Source of the DNA: Halobacillus aidingensis
Lineage (GTDB): Bacteria > Bacillota > Bacilli > Bacillales > Halobacillaceae
NCBI RefSeq assembly: GCF_900104185.1
Contig: NZ_FNIZ01000027.1
Coordinates: 1-51,005 of the forward strand
Direction of reading: 5' to 3'
DNA: 51,005 nucleotides
Part shown: positions 1 through 11,100 of the stretch, in pieces
Layout: every line of letters starts with the position of its first letter
Position numbering within the stretch: position 1 is the stretch's first letter
The notes under the pieces: model-generated
Told to the model about the DNA's origin: nothing
What the model saw: only the letters and a program-made list of their open reading frames with translations
Database searches by the model: none
Translations under genes and position numbers: made by a program

Positions 1-76
1 CTTCCCGCGCTCGACTTGCATGTATTAGGCACGCCGCCAGCGTTCGTCCTGAGCCAGGATCAAACTCTCCATAAAA
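1..76 (-). rRNA. 16S ribosomal RNA, 5' end (partial)
   Basis: The reverse complement reads GAGTTTGATCCTGGCTCAG and continues into the conserved first helix and the AATACATGCAAGTCGAGCG segment, which is the universal 5' end of bacterial 16S rRNA. The gene runs off the left edge. The mature 5' end is placed at about position 76 by similarity to Bacillus; the exact nucleotide is uncertain. Confidence 0.97.
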
Positions 77-221
77 GTTAAGTTTGACTTGCTCATTTGC
101 ACACCGAATGTGCTTGTTTCAAATCTCTTCTATAAAGAAGAAATGTTTTGACGTACTGGTTGGTTCGTTCAGTTTTCAAAGATCAAATGTTTGTTTGCCG
201 CTTCAAAACAGCGACTTAATT

Positions 222-250
222 AATATATCATGTGCAGTTGTTTTCGTCAA
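222..250 (-). promoter_or_regulatory. rRNA operon promoter P2
   Basis: On the minus strand, TTGACG (245-250) and TATATT (222-227) are separated by 17 bp. The start would lie about 140 nt before the 16S gene. The leader between them contains the TGAAAACTGAACG stretch typical of Bacillus rrn leaders. Confidence 0.8.
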
Positions 251-316
251 CAACTTTTTATGATTTATTTTGTTAAGCCGTTTGCGGCTGGCCGCTCTGT
301 TAATGCGACAAGTAAT

Positions 317-345
317 AATATATCACGGGATCCAAAACCACGCAA
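317..345 (-). promoter_or_regulatory. Possible upstream rRNA promoter P1
   Basis: TTGCGT (340-345) and TATATT (317-322) lie 17 bp apart on the minus strand, about 95 bp upstream of P2. Tandem rrn promoters are usual in Bacillus. The -35 match is weaker than that of P2. Confidence 0.55.
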
Positions 346-404
346 TAGGTTTTTCGTAAAAAGATAATTCAGATTATTGCCCTTCATATAGTGAGTAGTC
401 CTAT

Positions 405-443
405 AGATAAAAAAACAATCCCCCAGAAGAATCCGGGGGGATT
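405..443 (-). terminator. Terminator of lysS
   Basis: A CCCCC/GGGGG hairpin (417-443) lies directly after the lysS stop codon and is followed on the minus strand by a T-rich run at 405-416. It separates lysS from the downstream rRNA promoters. Confidence 0.9.
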
Positions 444-450
444 GATAACC

Positions 451-2031
<1,581 letters not shown>

Positions 2032-2033
2032 TT

Positions 2034-2062
2034 AGTATAAAAAAGTACTATGAGCGTGTCAA
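2034..2062 (-). promoter_or_regulatory. lysS promoter
   Basis: TTGACA (2057-2062) and TATACT (2034-2039) are separated by exactly 17 bp on the minus strand, an almost perfect sigma-A promoter. The predicted start is near 2027, about 85 nt before the lysS ATG. Confidence 0.85.
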
Positions 2063-2152
2063 TGTTGAAAGGGTAAGGATTCTTGCATTTACTCCCCTAT
2101 TTCAACAGCCAACGAATACCAAGCCCCTTCTATTTGACCTTGCACGATATCA

Positions 2153-2650
2153 CTATATTCTTCCCCACTTCTTCATGCTTCTCACTTCTTCTGATGGAAG
2201 CAACCCAAGAACTTCTCCCGCTGTTTGTTGTAAATGAGGAAGGAAAGCTTGAGCATCCAAATCTGCTAAAGGGACCATCACAAACGCCCGTTCGTGCATA
2301 TGAGGATGGGGGATCGTTAATTGCTCTGTTTTCATATCATCCTGGTTATAAAGTAATATATCGAGGTCGATCGTACGCGGCCCCCACTTTATCACGCGCT
2401 TTCTCCCAAGTTCCTGTTCAATGCCCTGGCAGTACTCCAGCAATAAGGGAGGGGACAAAACCGTTTCCACTTGAATGGCCATATTTAAAAAGTCGTTTTG
2501 TTCTGTGTATCCGACAGGGGCCGTTTCATAGACCGCTGACTTTTTTCGGACCGTTATATCCTCATGCTCCTCTAGCAGCGAGATCGCATCTTTCAAAAAT
2601 GCTTCCCGTGGTGAAATATTCGACCCTAACGCAATATACGCGATATTCAT
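2153..2650 (-). CDS. folK: 7,8-dihydro-6-hydroxymethylpterin pyrophosphokinase
   Basis: Transfers pyrophosphate from ATP to hydroxymethyl-dihydropterin in folate synthesis. The 165-residue protein starts with IALGSN (residues 6-11), contains the FLN(M/L)A segment, and has the KWGPRTIDLDILLY signature near residue 90 and an HPHMHER segment near residue 115. It starts in the ATGA overlap with the folB stop (2647-2650), so translation is coupled. It is the last gene of the short folP-folB-folK cluster and supplies the pterin partner used by FolP. Confidence 0.97.
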   Translation of the reverse strand: MNIAYIALGSNISPREAFLKDAISLLEEHEDITVRKKSAVYETAPVGYTEQNDFLNMAIQVETVLSPPLLLEYCQGIEQELGRKRVIKWGPRTIDLDILLYNQDDMKTEQLTIPHPHMHERAFVMVPLADLDAQAFLPHLQQTAGEVLGLLPSEEVRSMKKWGRI

Positions 2651-3012
2651 GTTTCCCGTCTCCGGTAGATCTCGATCGCAACCGATTTATAATGACCAGG
2701 AATTGGAGGGTCAGGCTTATATACTTTTATGAGGCATCCTTCCAACAGGGGAAACTCTCCGAAAAGCTCATTGGCTAGTTTTTCCGCCACTGTTTCGACG
2801 AGTTTATGGTGTTTTCCTTCCACTGTTTTTTTAGTGACCTCGTAAATGGCACCGTAATCAATCGATTTTGTCATATCATCAGATTCTGCTGCTGGTCTCA
2901 AGTCCAACTCAAGCTCAAGATCCACATAGAACCGTTGTCCGAGTTTGTTCTCTTCGGGAAAGAGACCATGATAACCCCAGAACTCCATTTGATTCACATA
3001 TATTTTATCCAA
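2647..3012 (-). CDS. folB: Dihydroneopterin aldolase
   Basis: Converts 7,8-dihydroneopterin to 6-hydroxymethyl-dihydropterin in folate synthesis. The 121-residue product shows the family pattern: FWGYHGLFPEE near the N terminus, the SIDYGAIYE segment with the substrate-binding tyrosine, and the ending KPDPPIPGHYKSVAIEI. The TTG at 3012 is preferred because it aligns with the usual family start (DKIYV). It overlaps the folP stop, and AAGGG lies 8 nt upstream. An in-frame GTG three codons earlier is a second possibility. Confidence 0.95.
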   Translation of the reverse strand: MDKIYVNQMEFWGYHGLFPEENKLGQRFYVDLELELDLRPAAESDDMTKSIDYGAIYEVTKKTVEGKHHKLVETVAEKLANELFGEFPLLEGCLIKVYKPDPPIPGHYKSVAIEIYRRRET

Positions 3013-3838
3013 TTCCTTCACCCTTCCCGAGCATAGCATCCATCATTTTCGTCATTCGTACAATGGGCTTTACATCATGCACCCTTACAATATCCATGCC
3101 TTGTGCCACTCCATAACAGACAGTTGCACCTGTCCCTTCCATCCGTTCCTCTTTCGGAAGATCCAGGGCTGTACCGATAAATGATTTCCTGGAGGTTCCT
3201 AATAAAATCGGGTAACCAAGTTCCTTTAATTCTGCTAAATTTCGCATGACCTCCAAGTTTTGTGCTTGAGTTTTGGCAAAACCGATACCTGGATCGAGGA
3301 TGATGTTCTCATCTTTAACACCCGCATCCTTGGCTATCTTAATGCTTTTTCGGAGATCATTTTTCATGTCATCCATTAAAGATTCGTAATTTCTGTCTGA
3401 CCGGTTATGGGTAAGGATGATAGGTACACCATAACGGGCAGCGACTTCAGCAATAGCGGGTTCTTTAATCGCACCCCATACATCATTAATGATCGACGCA
3501 CCTGCCTCGACCGCCTTCTCAGCCACTTCTGCTTTATAAGTATCAATGGAAAGAGGAAGGGGAACTGCCTTTTTGACCGCCTGGATCGCAGGGATGACTC
3601 GTTCCAGTTCCTCCTCAGCTGTTACGGGTTGATGGCCGGGACGTGTGGATTCACCGCCGATATCAATGATATGCGCTCCTTCTTCTTCCATCATCTTCGC
3701 TTGTTTGACAGCGTGATCGAGATCAAAATAAAGCCCTCCATCAGAAAAAGAATCTGGCGTAATATTAAGAATCCCCATCACAAGAGTTTCCTTTGTTAGG
3801 TCGAACGTTTTTTCAGAAGTTTTTAATTGGGTGTTCAT
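3005..3838 (-). CDS. folP: Dihydropteroate synthase
   Basis: Condenses hydroxymethyl-dihydropterin pyrophosphate with p-aminobenzoate; it is the sulfonamide target (sul in B. subtilis). Visible signatures are MGILNITPDSFSDGG near residue 20, DIGGESTRPG near residue 60, and the SIDT and GTSRKSFIG segments. At 277 residues the length is normal. It heads the cluster here. The pabB-pabA-pabC genes that precede it in B. subtilis are not present between it and cysK, so p-aminobenzoate must come from genes elsewhere or from the medium. Confidence 0.98.
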   Translation of the reverse strand: MNTQLKTSEKTFDLTKETLVMGILNITPDSFSDGGLYFDLDHAVKQAKMMEEEGAHIIDIGGESTRPGHQPVTAEEELERVIPAIQAVKKAVPLPLSIDTYKAEVAEKAVEAGASIINDVWGAIKEPAIAEVAARYGVPIILTHNRSDRNYESLMDDMKNDLRKSIKIAKDAGVKDENIILDPGIGFAKTQAQNLEVMRNLAELKELGYPILLGTSRKSFIGTALDLPKEERMEGTGATVCYGVAQGMDIVRVHDVKPIVRMTKMMDAMLGKGEGIG

Positions 3839-3920
3839 ATGTTTCCCTCGTTTCCATCATTCTCTTCCCCTATCTTACATCATTTCAAAATTTCTATCAC
3901 ACGTGCACGGTTGGAAACAC

Positions 3921-3951
3921 AAATAAAAACTGCACCCCATAGAGGTGCAGT
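3921..3951 (-). terminator. Terminator of cysK
   Basis: ACTGCACC (3929-3936) pairs with GGTGCAGT (3944-3951) directly after the cysK stop and is followed by TTTTTATTT on the minus strand. Confidence 0.88.
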
Positions 3952-3960
3952 TGCCTAACC

Positions 3961-4887
3961 TTATTCTTCGTCGAACTGATAAAGAGGAGTAGATAGATAA
4001 CGCTCACCATTACTAGGGATGATCGCTACAACCTTCTTCCCTTTGCCAAGCTTTTTGGCTACCTGCTTCGCAACGTGGATAGCGGATCCGGAAGAGATTC
4101 CTCCCAGAATTCCATCTTTTCTAGCGGCTTCCCTCGCAGCTTCGAATGAATCTTCTTTCGTTACTTTAATGACTTCATCATAGATTTCCGTATTCAGGAT
4201 ACCAGGTACAAAGCCTGCCCCGATTCCTTGGATCTTATGTGGACCAGGGTCTCCGCCGGATAAGACCGGAGATTCTTCCGGTTCGATCGCATAAATTTTG
4301 ATGTCCGGGTATTTCTCCTTCAACACTTTACCCGCGCCCGTAATGGTTCCACCTGTTCCGATACCCGCAACGAATGCGTCCAATTGGTCACCCATTTGCT
4401 CGACAATTTCCGGTCCGGTCGTTTTTTCGTGAATGAGTGGGTTTGCTTCATTGTTGAACTGTTGAGGCAGGAAGTAGCCCTTCTGTTCTTGGAGTTCAGC
4501 TGCCTTTTTAATGGCGCCTTTCATCCCTTCACTACCTGGAGTAAGAACGAGTTCTGCTCCATAGGCACGCAGAAGGTTACGACGTTCTTGACTCATCGTG
4601 TCTGGCATAACGAGTATGGCTTTGTAACCTTTGGCCGCTGCAATCATAGCCAGACCAATCCCCGTATTCCCGCTCGTCGGTTCAACAATAGTATCTCCCT
4701 CTTTGAGACTTCCATCTTTTTCAGCTTCTTCAATCATGGAAAGAGCAATACGGTCTTTAACGGAACTGCCCGGATTCATGTATTCCAGTTTAAGATAAAT
4801 ATCTGCACTGTCTTCCTCCGCGCTTCCGTTCAGTTTGACCAATGGAGTTTGCCCAACTAATTCGCTTACGTTATTTACGATTCTCAA
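3961..4887 (-). CDS. cysK: Cysteine synthase A
   Basis: Makes cysteine from O-acetylserine and sulfide with pyridoxal phosphate. The 308-residue protein contains the PLP lysine in SSVKDR, the [11 protein letters not shown] substrate loop, the GTGGT phosphate-binding loop and the GGISSGSA segment. The start is taken as TTG at 4887, with GGGAG 8 nt upstream, giving the family N terminus ([15 protein letters not shown]); in-frame TTG and GTG codons further upstream lack a site. It is a single-gene unit with its own promoter and terminator. In B. subtilis CysK also moonlights as the partner of the CymR repressor; this is family knowledge only. Confidence 0.96.
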   Translation of the reverse strand: MRIVNNVSELVGQTPLVKLNGSAEEDSADIYLKLEYMNPGSSVKDRIALSMIEEAEKDGSLKEGDTIVEPTSGNTGIGLAMIAAAKGYKAILVMPDTMSQERRNLLRAYGAELVLTPGSEGMKGAIKKAAELQEQKGYFLPQQFNNEANPLIHEKTTGPEIVEQMGDQLDAFVAGIGTGGTITGAGKVLKEKYPDIKIYAIEPEESPVLSGGDPGPHKIQGIGAGFVPGILNTEIYDEVIKVTKEDSFEAAREAARKDGILGGISSGSAIHVAKQVAKKLGKGKKVVAIIPSNGERYLSTPLYQFDEE

Positions 4888-4931
4888 TACACTCACTCCC
4901 AAAACCAAGTATTTTAATAGGATTTAAACCT

Positions 4932-4960
4932 AATGTACTGAATAAGAAGACAATTGTCAA
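4932..4960 (-). promoter_or_regulatory. cysK promoter
   Basis: TTGACA (4955-4960) and TACATT (4932-4937) are 17 bp apart on the minus strand, about 45 bp before the cysK start. Confidence 0.75.
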
Positions 4961-4980
4961 ACATTTCAATCATGCATTAT

Positions 4981-5018
4981 TAAAGGAAAAGGCGAAACCG
5001 CGGTTTCGCCTTTTATTA
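4981..5018 (-). terminator. Terminator of hslO
   Basis: A perfect 28-nt palindrome (4987-5014), arm AAAAGGCGAAACCG, follows hslO. Being symmetric, with A and T runs on both sides, it could work in either direction. Confidence 0.85.
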
Positions 5019-5037
5019 TATCATTTTTGGTTTTCGT

Positions 5038-5928
5038 TTATGATGTGGAATCCGTATCTTGAGATTGCAGCTCTTTTAGGTCTTCTACATTGAACTGGTA
5101 ATCTTCGTTACAGAAGTGGCACTTCGCTTCTGCTCCCTGATCCTCGTTGATCATGCGTTCAATTTCTTCATCCCCTAGGCTCGCAATGGCCATTTCCACC
5201 CGTTCACGTGAACAGTGGCACTGAAACTTCACTGGCACCGTATCCAGTACACGCACATTTTCTTCTCCAAGAACCGTGTGCAGAATTTCTTCTGGGGTTT
5301 TGCCGTCGCGTACGAGAGAAGAAATCGCAGGCATTTCTGAAAGTCTCTTTTCAATTTGGCTGGTCGTCTCTTCGTCAGCTCCCGGCATCATTTGGACAAT
5401 GAACCCCCCGGCAGCAAGAATGGAATAGTCCGTATCTACAAGCACTCCAGCTCCAACAGCTGAAGGCACTTGCTCAGAGTTTGCAAAGTAATAAGTGAAG
5501 TCTTCACTGATCTCGCCGGACACGAGGGGGACTTGACCTGTAAAGTGGTCTTTCATACCCAAGTCCTTCACGATACTTAACGTTCCTGACGTTCCAACAG
5601 CTCGGGCCACATCCAATTTCCCTTGGGCATTTGATTCGAAATCCACATGAGGGTTTTTGATATATCCACGAACTTCCCCTTTAGAGTTTGCATCTGCGAT
5701 AATGGCGCCAGCAGGGCCGTCCCCTTCGACCTTCACTGTGAGCTTATCATTTCCCTTAAGCATCGCTCCCATCATGCCGCTGATGGTTAACGTACGTCCT
5801 AGTGCTGCTGATGTCGTTGCCCACGTATCTTGTCTGCGTCTTGCCTCTTCGACTGTTTCTGTTGATTGAATGGCATAAGCCCTCACCTGGCCGTCGAAAC
5901 CTATGGCACGCACTAAATAATCTGACAT
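5038..5928 (-). CDS. hslO: Redox-regulated chaperone Hsp33
   Basis: Cytoplasmic holdase chaperone activated by oxidation. The 296-residue product has the N-terminal beta-rich domain ([12 protein letters not shown] segment, [12 protein letters not shown]) and the C-terminal zinc switch with cysteines in CHCS (near residue 235) and CHFC (near residue 270), the CxC...CxxC pattern of the family. The start at 5928 has AAGGAG 10 nt upstream. A second ATG at 5937 overlaps the coaX stop as ATGA and is possible, though too close to the ribosome site. It is co-transcribed after coaX, as in B. subtilis; the next gene there, yacD, is absent here. Confidence 0.96.
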   Translation of the reverse strand: MSDYLVRAIGFDGQVRAYAIQSTETVEEARRRQDTWATTSAALGRTLTISGMMGAMLKGNDKLTVKVEGDGPAGAIIADANSKGEVRGYIKNPHVDFESNAQGKLDVARAVGTSGTLSIVKDLGMKDHFTGQVPLVSGEISEDFTYYFANSEQVPSAVGAGVLVDTDYSILAAGGFIVQMMPGADEETTSQIEKRLSEMPAISSLVRDGKTPEEILHTVLGEENVRVLDTVPVKFQCHCSRERVEMAIASLGDEEIERMINEDQGAEAKCHFCNEDYQFNVEDLKELQSQDTDSTS

Positions 5929-5933
5929 GCTAT

Positions 5934-6725
5934 TCATTCTCCTTTAAACGCTTTTTTCTCTTTGTTCCTTTGATATATCTTATGAAGACCTTTCAACGTC
6001 AAGTAAGGATCGACATGATCGATCGTCCTTGACTGACCGGCAATTAAATTGGCAAGACCGCCTGTAGCGATAACCGTCGGTGTCTGATCGGATGTTTCCT
6101 TCATACGACGAACGACTTCATCGACCTGACCTACATATCCATAGTAGACGCCGGACTGCATGGCTTCAACAGTGCTTTGACCAATCACATGTTCCGGACT
6201 CTTAATTTCGATTTTTGGAAGTTTGGCTGCTTTCGCGTAAAGAGCTTCCATCGAGATATTAACCCCTGGGGCAATGGCACCTCCAAGGTATTCCCCTTCA
6301 GCATTAATATAACAATAAGTTGTCGCTGTTCCAAAGTCGATGATGACTAAAGGAAGTGGATACTCATCAATGGCACCTACCGCATTGACCACTCGATCTG
6401 CTCCGATTTCATTCGGGTTTGGATATTTCATCGGCAATCCGTGGTCCACCATCCCCTCACCTATGATCATCGGTTGCTTTTTAAAATAATATCGAGACAT
6501 ACGATCAAGTGCAAACATAATCGGAGGTACGACGGACGAAATTATTACGCCGTCCATATCTTCGAAACGCAACCCTTCGTGATCGAAGAGTGATTTAATC
6601 AACATTCCGAACTCATCTTCTGTTTTATGACGATCGGTTTTGATCCTCCACTGATATTTCAAAGAGTCATTTTCAAATACGCCTAGTACAGTATTGGTAT
6701 TTCCCACATCAAGGACAAAATTCAT
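5934..6725 (-). CDS. coaX: Type III pantothenate kinase
   Basis: Phosphorylates pantothenate in the first step of coenzyme A synthesis. The 263-residue product has the ASKHA-fold features of the type III family: DVGNTNT at residues 5-11, GADRVVNA near residue 106, and DFGTATT near residue 128. The ATG at 6725 has GGAGG 8 nt upstream; an earlier in-frame ATG at 6746 lacks one. A TGATATGAT extended -10 element at 6761-6768 could be its promoter. The end overlaps the start region of hslO. Confidence 0.96.
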   Translation of the reverse strand: MNFVLDVGNTNTVLGVFENDSLKYQWRIKTDRHKTEDEFGMLIKSLFDHEGLRFEDMDGVIISSVVPPIMFALDRMSRYYFKKQPMIIGEGMVDHGLPMKYPNPNEIGADRVVNAVGAIDEYPLPLVIIDFGTATTYCYINAEGEYLGGAIAPGVNISMEALYAKAAKLPKIEIKSPEHVIGQSTVEAMQSGVYYGYVGQVDEVVRRMKETSDQTPTVIATGGLANLIAGQSRTIDHVDPYLTLKGLHKIYQRNKEKKAFKGE

Positions 6726-6802
6726 ACATGAAGCCTCCCGTGTCATTTCCTTCGGCTACCATCATATCACATGAACCCGCCGTTACGCTCTTTTAGCACA
6801 CA

Positions 6803-6842
6803 GAAAAAGCCACACCACCCATTTCCGGGCTGATGTGGCTTT
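6803..6842 (-). terminator. Terminator of ftsH
   Basis: AAAGCCACA and TGTGGCTTT arms enclose a GC-rich inner stem, followed by TTTTTCTG on the minus strand, just after the ftsH stop. Confidence 0.85.
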
Positions 6843-6854
6843 GCTCATGAACCT

Positions 6855-8879
6855 TTAAGAACGACGATCCTCTGAATCAGATGAATCTTCATCTTTTGAA
6901 TCTTTCTTCGTTTCTTCATGAGTTTCTGTCTCTTCTTCTTGTTCATCTTCTTTGGATTGAATAGTCACACGGACATCCTCATTGTTGGAAGACGTGTTGT
7001 TCTTGATTTTCGCATTGTGTTCACGTGCGATTTCTTCAAGCTCTTCATCCGTCGGAAGACGACCTTTATCAAATAGAGAACGAATTTGAGTTGCATCAAG
7101 TGTTTCGACATCTAATAGTGTCTTCGCAATCAACTCAAGCTTGTCTTTATTTTCAGTAAGGATCGTTTTCGCACGGTCATAACAGTACTGAATGAAGTTC
7201 TTCACTTCCTGATCGATTTCATAGGCAATTTGATCACTGTAGTTCTGTTCATTCTGGATATCACGTCCAAGGAAGACCTGTCCGCCAGAATTAGAGCCGA
7301 ACTGAAGTGGACCGAGTTTTTCACTCATGCCATACTCTGTGACCATTTTGCGTGCGATGCTGGTTGCACGCTGGAAGTCATTGTGAGCTCCAGTACTTAC
7401 TTCACCAAAGATGATTTCTTCGGCTACACGACCACCGAGTAATCCTGTAATCTTATCGAACAATTCCGGTTTCGTCATAAAGTAACGATCTTCTTTAGGA
7501 AGCATGACGGCATATCCTCCCGCCTGCCCACGAGGAACAATCGTAACTTTATGGACCATGTCCGCATCATCAAGCACCATACCGATTACTGTGTGTCCAC
7601 TTTCGTGGTGGGCAACAATATCGCGTTCTTTCTTAGAAATCACACGACTCTTCTTGGCAGGCCCTGCAATCACGCGGTCAATCGCTTCATCTACGTCATC
7701 CATATCGACTTTCTTCTTATCTCCACGCGCAGCTACTAGAGCAGCTTCGTTCAATAAGTTTTCCAGGTCGGCACCAGAAAAGCCTGGTGTACGGAGCGCA
7801 ATCGTCTTCAAGTCGACGTTCTCAGACAACGGCTTGTTCTTCGCGTGTACAGCAAGTACTGCTTCACGGCCTTTAACATCTGGACGATCAACTGTAATTT
7901 GACGGTCAAAACGACCCGGACGTAGAAGGGCTGGGTCCAGGATATCCGGACGGTTGGTCGCAGCGATGATGATGATTCCTTCATTGACACCAAAACCATC
8001 CATTTCAACAAGCAATTGGTTCAACGTTTGCTCGCGCTCATCGTGACCTCCGCCAAGACCAGCTCCACGTTGACGACCTACGGCATCAATTTCATCAATG
8101 AAGATGATGCCCGGTGCGTTCTTTTTCGCATTTTCAAACAAGTCACGGACACGGGATGCACCGACACCGACGAACATTTCAACGAAGTCAGAACCACTGA
8201 TGGAGAAGAATGGTACTCCTGCCTCACCAGCTACAGCACGTGCAAGTAATGTTTTACCTGTACCCGGAGGTCCAACTAATAAGACACCCTTAGGAATACG
8301 GGCACCAACAGCAGAGAATTTACGAGGGTCTTTAAGGAAGTCAACGACTTCGACAAGCTCCTGCTTCTCTTCATCTGCTCCAGCAACATCTTTGAAGCGC
8401 ACTTTCTTCTTCTCTTCTGAATACATCTTCGCCTTACTCTTACCAAAGTTCATGACACGACTTCCGCCGCCCTGCGCCTGATTAAGCAAGAAGAAGAACA
8501 AAATAAAGATAATGACGAACGGGATGATGGACGTTAGAAAAGTCACCCATGCGCTAGGCTGCTCTTCTTGTTCAACAGTCAGATTACTCTGTTCTTGAGC
8601 TGTCTGTGTGATTTGAGCAATCACTTCATCATTAGCTGGAAGTTGCGCGACGAAAGTTTCGCCCTCTTCCGCTCCCTGTTCTGTACCAGTTACACGAATC
8701 ACCCCATTGACAGGCTGAATCGTCATTTCCTGGATTTCACCATTATTCAATTTATTGTAGAATTCATTGACATTATATTCTGTTTGCGGATCACCTTGAC
8801 CTCGGAATAGACCGACCACGCCGATAACCACGAGGAAGATAAGTAAGTAAAATATGGTATTACGAAAGATCCGGTTCAT
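6855..8879 (-). CDS. ftsH: ATP-dependent membrane zinc metalloprotease FtsH
   Basis: Membrane-bound AAA+ protease that degrades misfolded membrane proteins and regulators. Residues 4-25 and about 112-132 are transmembrane helices flanking an extracytoplasmic segment. Walker A GPPGTGKT is at 203-210, Walker B IIFIDEID at 258-265, an arginine-finger region follows around 310-325, and the zinc site HESGH is at 425-429. The tail from about residue 630 is strongly acidic. The length of 674 is slightly above B. subtilis FtsH. AGGAGG lies ahead of the ATG. It follows tilS and hpt and ends in a terminator. TTGTGT (8940-8945) and TAGTAT (8916-8921), 18 bp apart, could be an internal promoter. Confidence 0.98.
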   Translation of the reverse strand: MNRIFRNTIFYLLIFLVVIGVVGLFRGQGDPQTEYNVNEFYNKLNNGEIQEMTIQPVNGVIRVTGTEQGAEEGETFVAQLPANDEVIAQITQTAQEQSNLTVEQEEQPSAWVTFLTSIIPFVIIFILFFFLLNQAQGGGSRVMNFGKSKAKMYSEEKKKVRFKDVAGADEEKQELVEVVDFLKDPRKFSAVGARIPKGVLLVGPPGTGKTLLARAVAGEAGVPFFSISGSDFVEMFVGVGASRVRDLFENAKKNAPGIIFIDEIDAVGRQRGAGLGGGHDEREQTLNQLLVEMDGFGVNEGIIIIAATNRPDILDPALLRPGRFDRQITVDRPDVKGREAVLAVHAKNKPLSENVDLKTIALRTPGFSGADLENLLNEAALVAARGDKKKVDMDDVDEAIDRVIAGPAKKSRVISKKERDIVAHHESGHTVIGMVLDDADMVHKVTIVPRGQAGGYAVMLPKEDRYFMTKPELFDKITGLLGGRVAEEIIFGEVSTGAHNDFQRATSIARKMVTEYGMSEKLGPLQFGSNSGGQVFLGRDIQNEQNYSDQIAYEIDQEVKNFIQYCYDRAKTILTENKDKLELIAKTLLDVETLDATQIRSLFDKGRLPTDEELEEIAREHNAKIKNNTSSNNEDVRVTIQSKEDEQEEETETHEETKKDSKDEDSSDSEDRRS

Positions 8880-8996
8880 TGCCTACCTCCTCCCAAACGA
8901 GAAAAACTATAGTAAATACTACCATACCAAAAACGGCCGACACAACTAATTACCCTTGACATGGACACTTTCAAACTTGCCATCGCAGGTTGACCC

Positions 8997-9536
8997 TCAG
9001 CCTCCATAAACCTCAGGCTTCAAGACTCCGACGTACGGAAGATTACGATACTTTTCTTCATAGTCTAAGCCATACCCTACAACGAATTCATCAGGAACTT
9101 CGAACCCGACTGTATCTGCTTTGATATCCGCGCTTCGTCCTGTCGGTTTATCAAGCAGTGTAACGATTTTGATCGACTTAGCTTTACGGTACTTGAACAA
9201 GTCGACAAGATAGGCAAGTGTTCGACCACTATCGATAATATCTTCAATGATCAAAATGTCTCGACCCTCAACCTTCGTATCAAGGTCTTTAACAATTTTG
9301 ACTTCTCCTGAAGATTCCATACCTCCGTGATAGCTGGAAACATCCATGAAATCCATTTCCAAATGAGTTCCCATGCGTTTCAGCAAATCAGTCATAAACG
9401 GAAGGGCGCCTTTCAGTACCCCGATCGCCAAAGGAAAACGATCCTCATATTCTTTCGAAAGTTCCGCTCCCAGCTCTTTACACTTCGCCTGAATTTCCTC
9501 TTCAGAAATCAAGACCTTTTCAATTTCGTTATGCAT
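8997..9536 (-). CDS. hpt: Hypoxanthine phosphoribosyltransferase
   Basis: Salvages hypoxanthine and guanine with PRPP to IMP and GMP. The 179-residue enzyme carries the PRPP-binding motif [12 protein letters not shown] (near residues 97-108) and the LLDKPTGR and [10 protein letters not shown] segments typical of the family. GGAGGAG lies 5 nt before the ATG. It starts 11 nt after the tilS stop, and the tilS-hpt-ftsH order is conserved in Bacillaceae, where HPT and TilS are also reported to form a complex that controls ftsH; that link is family knowledge. Confidence 0.97.
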   Translation of the reverse strand: MHNEIEKVLISEEEIQAKCKELGAELSKEYEDRFPLAIGVLKGALPFMTDLLKRMGTHLEMDFMDVSSYHGGMESSGEVKIVKDLDTKVEGRDILIIEDIIDSGRTLAYLVDLFKYRKAKSIKIVTLLDKPTGRSADIKADTVGFEVPDEFVVGYGLDYEEKYRNLPYVGVLKPEVYGG

Positions 9537-9547
9537 GATTGCTCCTC

Positions 9548-10942
9548 CTACGTGTCTGCTTTGTTTTTATAATGTAACCGAAGCCATGGACCTGATGAAA
9601 GGCTGGTACGCTCCCCGCCTTTTTTCAAACCGACGACCCAAAGAATCTTTCCTGCATGATCTGTAACGATCGGCCAGGTAGGGCGCAGACGGGCCGGGAT
9701 CTTTTGGTCGATAAAAATATCTTTTACTTTTTTCGATCCGTTCATCCCTCTCAGACGCATTCGGTCCCCCTCCTGCCTCGTGCGGACGACAAGAGGAAGA
9801 TTTACGTGATGCGAATCACATAGGTACGTATGAGCATCTTCTGTTCCGTCCCCGCTGAACCAATCCGCCCTGATTTGCGACCCATCAGGAAGTTGAAGCT
9901 CCTCTCCCATTTCGAGAATGTAGGAGTACCCTTTCCATTCTTGTTCTTTCGAAAAAGAAAAGGAGATGTCATCATAGGCACGGATGATTTTTAACCCTTC
10001 CGGAAAGTCCAGGGAAGCATTTGGTTTTTCATCATTCAAAAGGTTCATGAACATTTCTTCATGCAAGTAAGAAATGTCTTCGTTTTGGTTCACATACAGA
10101 TAGTTCAATATTAGATGAAAGGCTGTCCTTTGTAAAGCAAGCGGGAATGTTTTGAAAGTTTGTTTTGATAATTGTACGAATTTCTCAACATTTGAAGAAA
10201 AATGGACAGTTTCCAAGACTTTTTGGGCCTGCTCATTTATGTATGACCTTTCTTCTCTAGCTCTCTCGCTCCACACCTGCATATGCTTATGAAATTGCGG
10301 ATTGCTCTCTTTCATAAAAGGCAAGAGGTACTGCCTGACCGCATTCCGAGTGTACTCGGTTTCCTCATTGGATGGATCCATCCTTACCTTTAAGGCTCGA
10401 TCTTCCAGATAAGAAGCGATTTGGTCTTTAGAGGCTGTAAGGAATGGACGAATGATTCTTCCGCAAGCAAAACGTCTTGTGGCGGGCATCCCCTGAACCG
10501 CTTCCGGTCGTGCACTGCGCATAAGCTGCATCAGAATTGTTTCTGCCTGATCGTCACCGTGATGCCCCATAGCGAGAGCATCCGCTTCATAGGCATACAT
10601 CATCTTTTCAAAAAACGCATACCTCAATTCCCTGGCCGCTTCCTGCGTGCCTTTCCCCGTATCTTTCTTATACGCCTGGACATCCACAGAGGTTCCGACA
10701 AATTCGACTCCCCATTCTTCGCACATCGTCTCAACAAAACGAAGATCTGCTTGAGATTCTTCTCCTCTTAATTGATGATCGACAGAAAGGGCAATCAAAT
10801 GAAGGGAAAGCTTTTCTTTCATCGCACAAAGAAAATGCAAAAGAGCGACCGAATCCGGCCCTCCGGACACAGCGACCAATATGGTCTCATGCGGCTGGAT
10901 CATATGGTGTTTCGAAATGAAGGTATGGACAGCATGATCCAT
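9548..10942 (-). CDS. tilS: tRNA(Ile)-lysidine synthetase
   Basis: Converts the wobble C34 of tRNA-Ile(CAU) to lysidine so that it reads AUA. The 464-residue product has the PP-loop ATP site SGGPDS near residue 27 and the [10 protein letters not shown] segment near residue 129. A C-terminal substrate-binding domain (GxKK(V/I)[10 protein letters not shown]) follows. The ATG at 10942 starts the family N terminus MDHAV and has GGGGG about 10 nt upstream; in-frame codons further upstream (to 11005) overlap the promoter. First gene of the tilS-hpt-ftsH operon. Confidence 0.95.
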   Translation of the reverse strand: MDHAVHTFISKHHMIQPHETILVAVSGGPDSVALLHFLCAMKEKLSLHLIALSVDHQLRGEESQADLRFVETMCEEWGVEFVGTSVDVQAYKKDTGKGTQEAARELRYAFFEKMMYAYEADALAMGHHGDDQAETILMQLMRSARPEAVQGMPATRRFACGRIIRPFLTASKDQIASYLEDRALKVRMDPSNEETEYTRNAVRQYLLPFMKESNPQFHKHMQVWSERAREERSYINEQAQKVLETVHFSSNVEKFVQLSKQTFKTFPLALQRTAFHLILNYLYVNQNEDISYLHEEMFMNLLNDEKPNASLDFPEGLKIIRAYDDISFSFSKEQEWKGYSYILEMGEELQLPDGSQIRADWFSGDGTEDAHTYLCDSHHVNLPLVVRTRQEGDRMRLRGMNGSKKVKDIFIDQKIPARLRPTWPIVTDHAGKILWVVGLKKGGERTSLSSGPWLRLHYKNKADT

Positions 10943-10982
10943 CAGGTGTTTTCCCCCTGTCTCTGTCTGTATATCTCTTCCT

Positions 10983-11010
10983 ATCGTATCACTATTCGTA
11001 AGCACTTCAA
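10983..11010 (-). promoter_or_regulatory. tilS operon promoter
   Basis: TTGAAG (11005-11010) and TACGAT (10983-10988) are 16 bp apart on the minus strand, about 40 bp before the tilS ATG. Confidence 0.55.
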
Positions 11011-11100
11011 AAGATAAGCTTCCATTTCCTCGTTATTTTTATAGAGGAGAAGACATCCCCTCCCCTATCCACCTGTTCTCATCTTCACAAGGTGGTCTGA

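Noticed and set aside
2083-2778. 231-codon open frame on the plus strand
   Set aside because: It is antisense to folK and part of folB, both of which have clear family signatures; no ribosome site or homology is seen.
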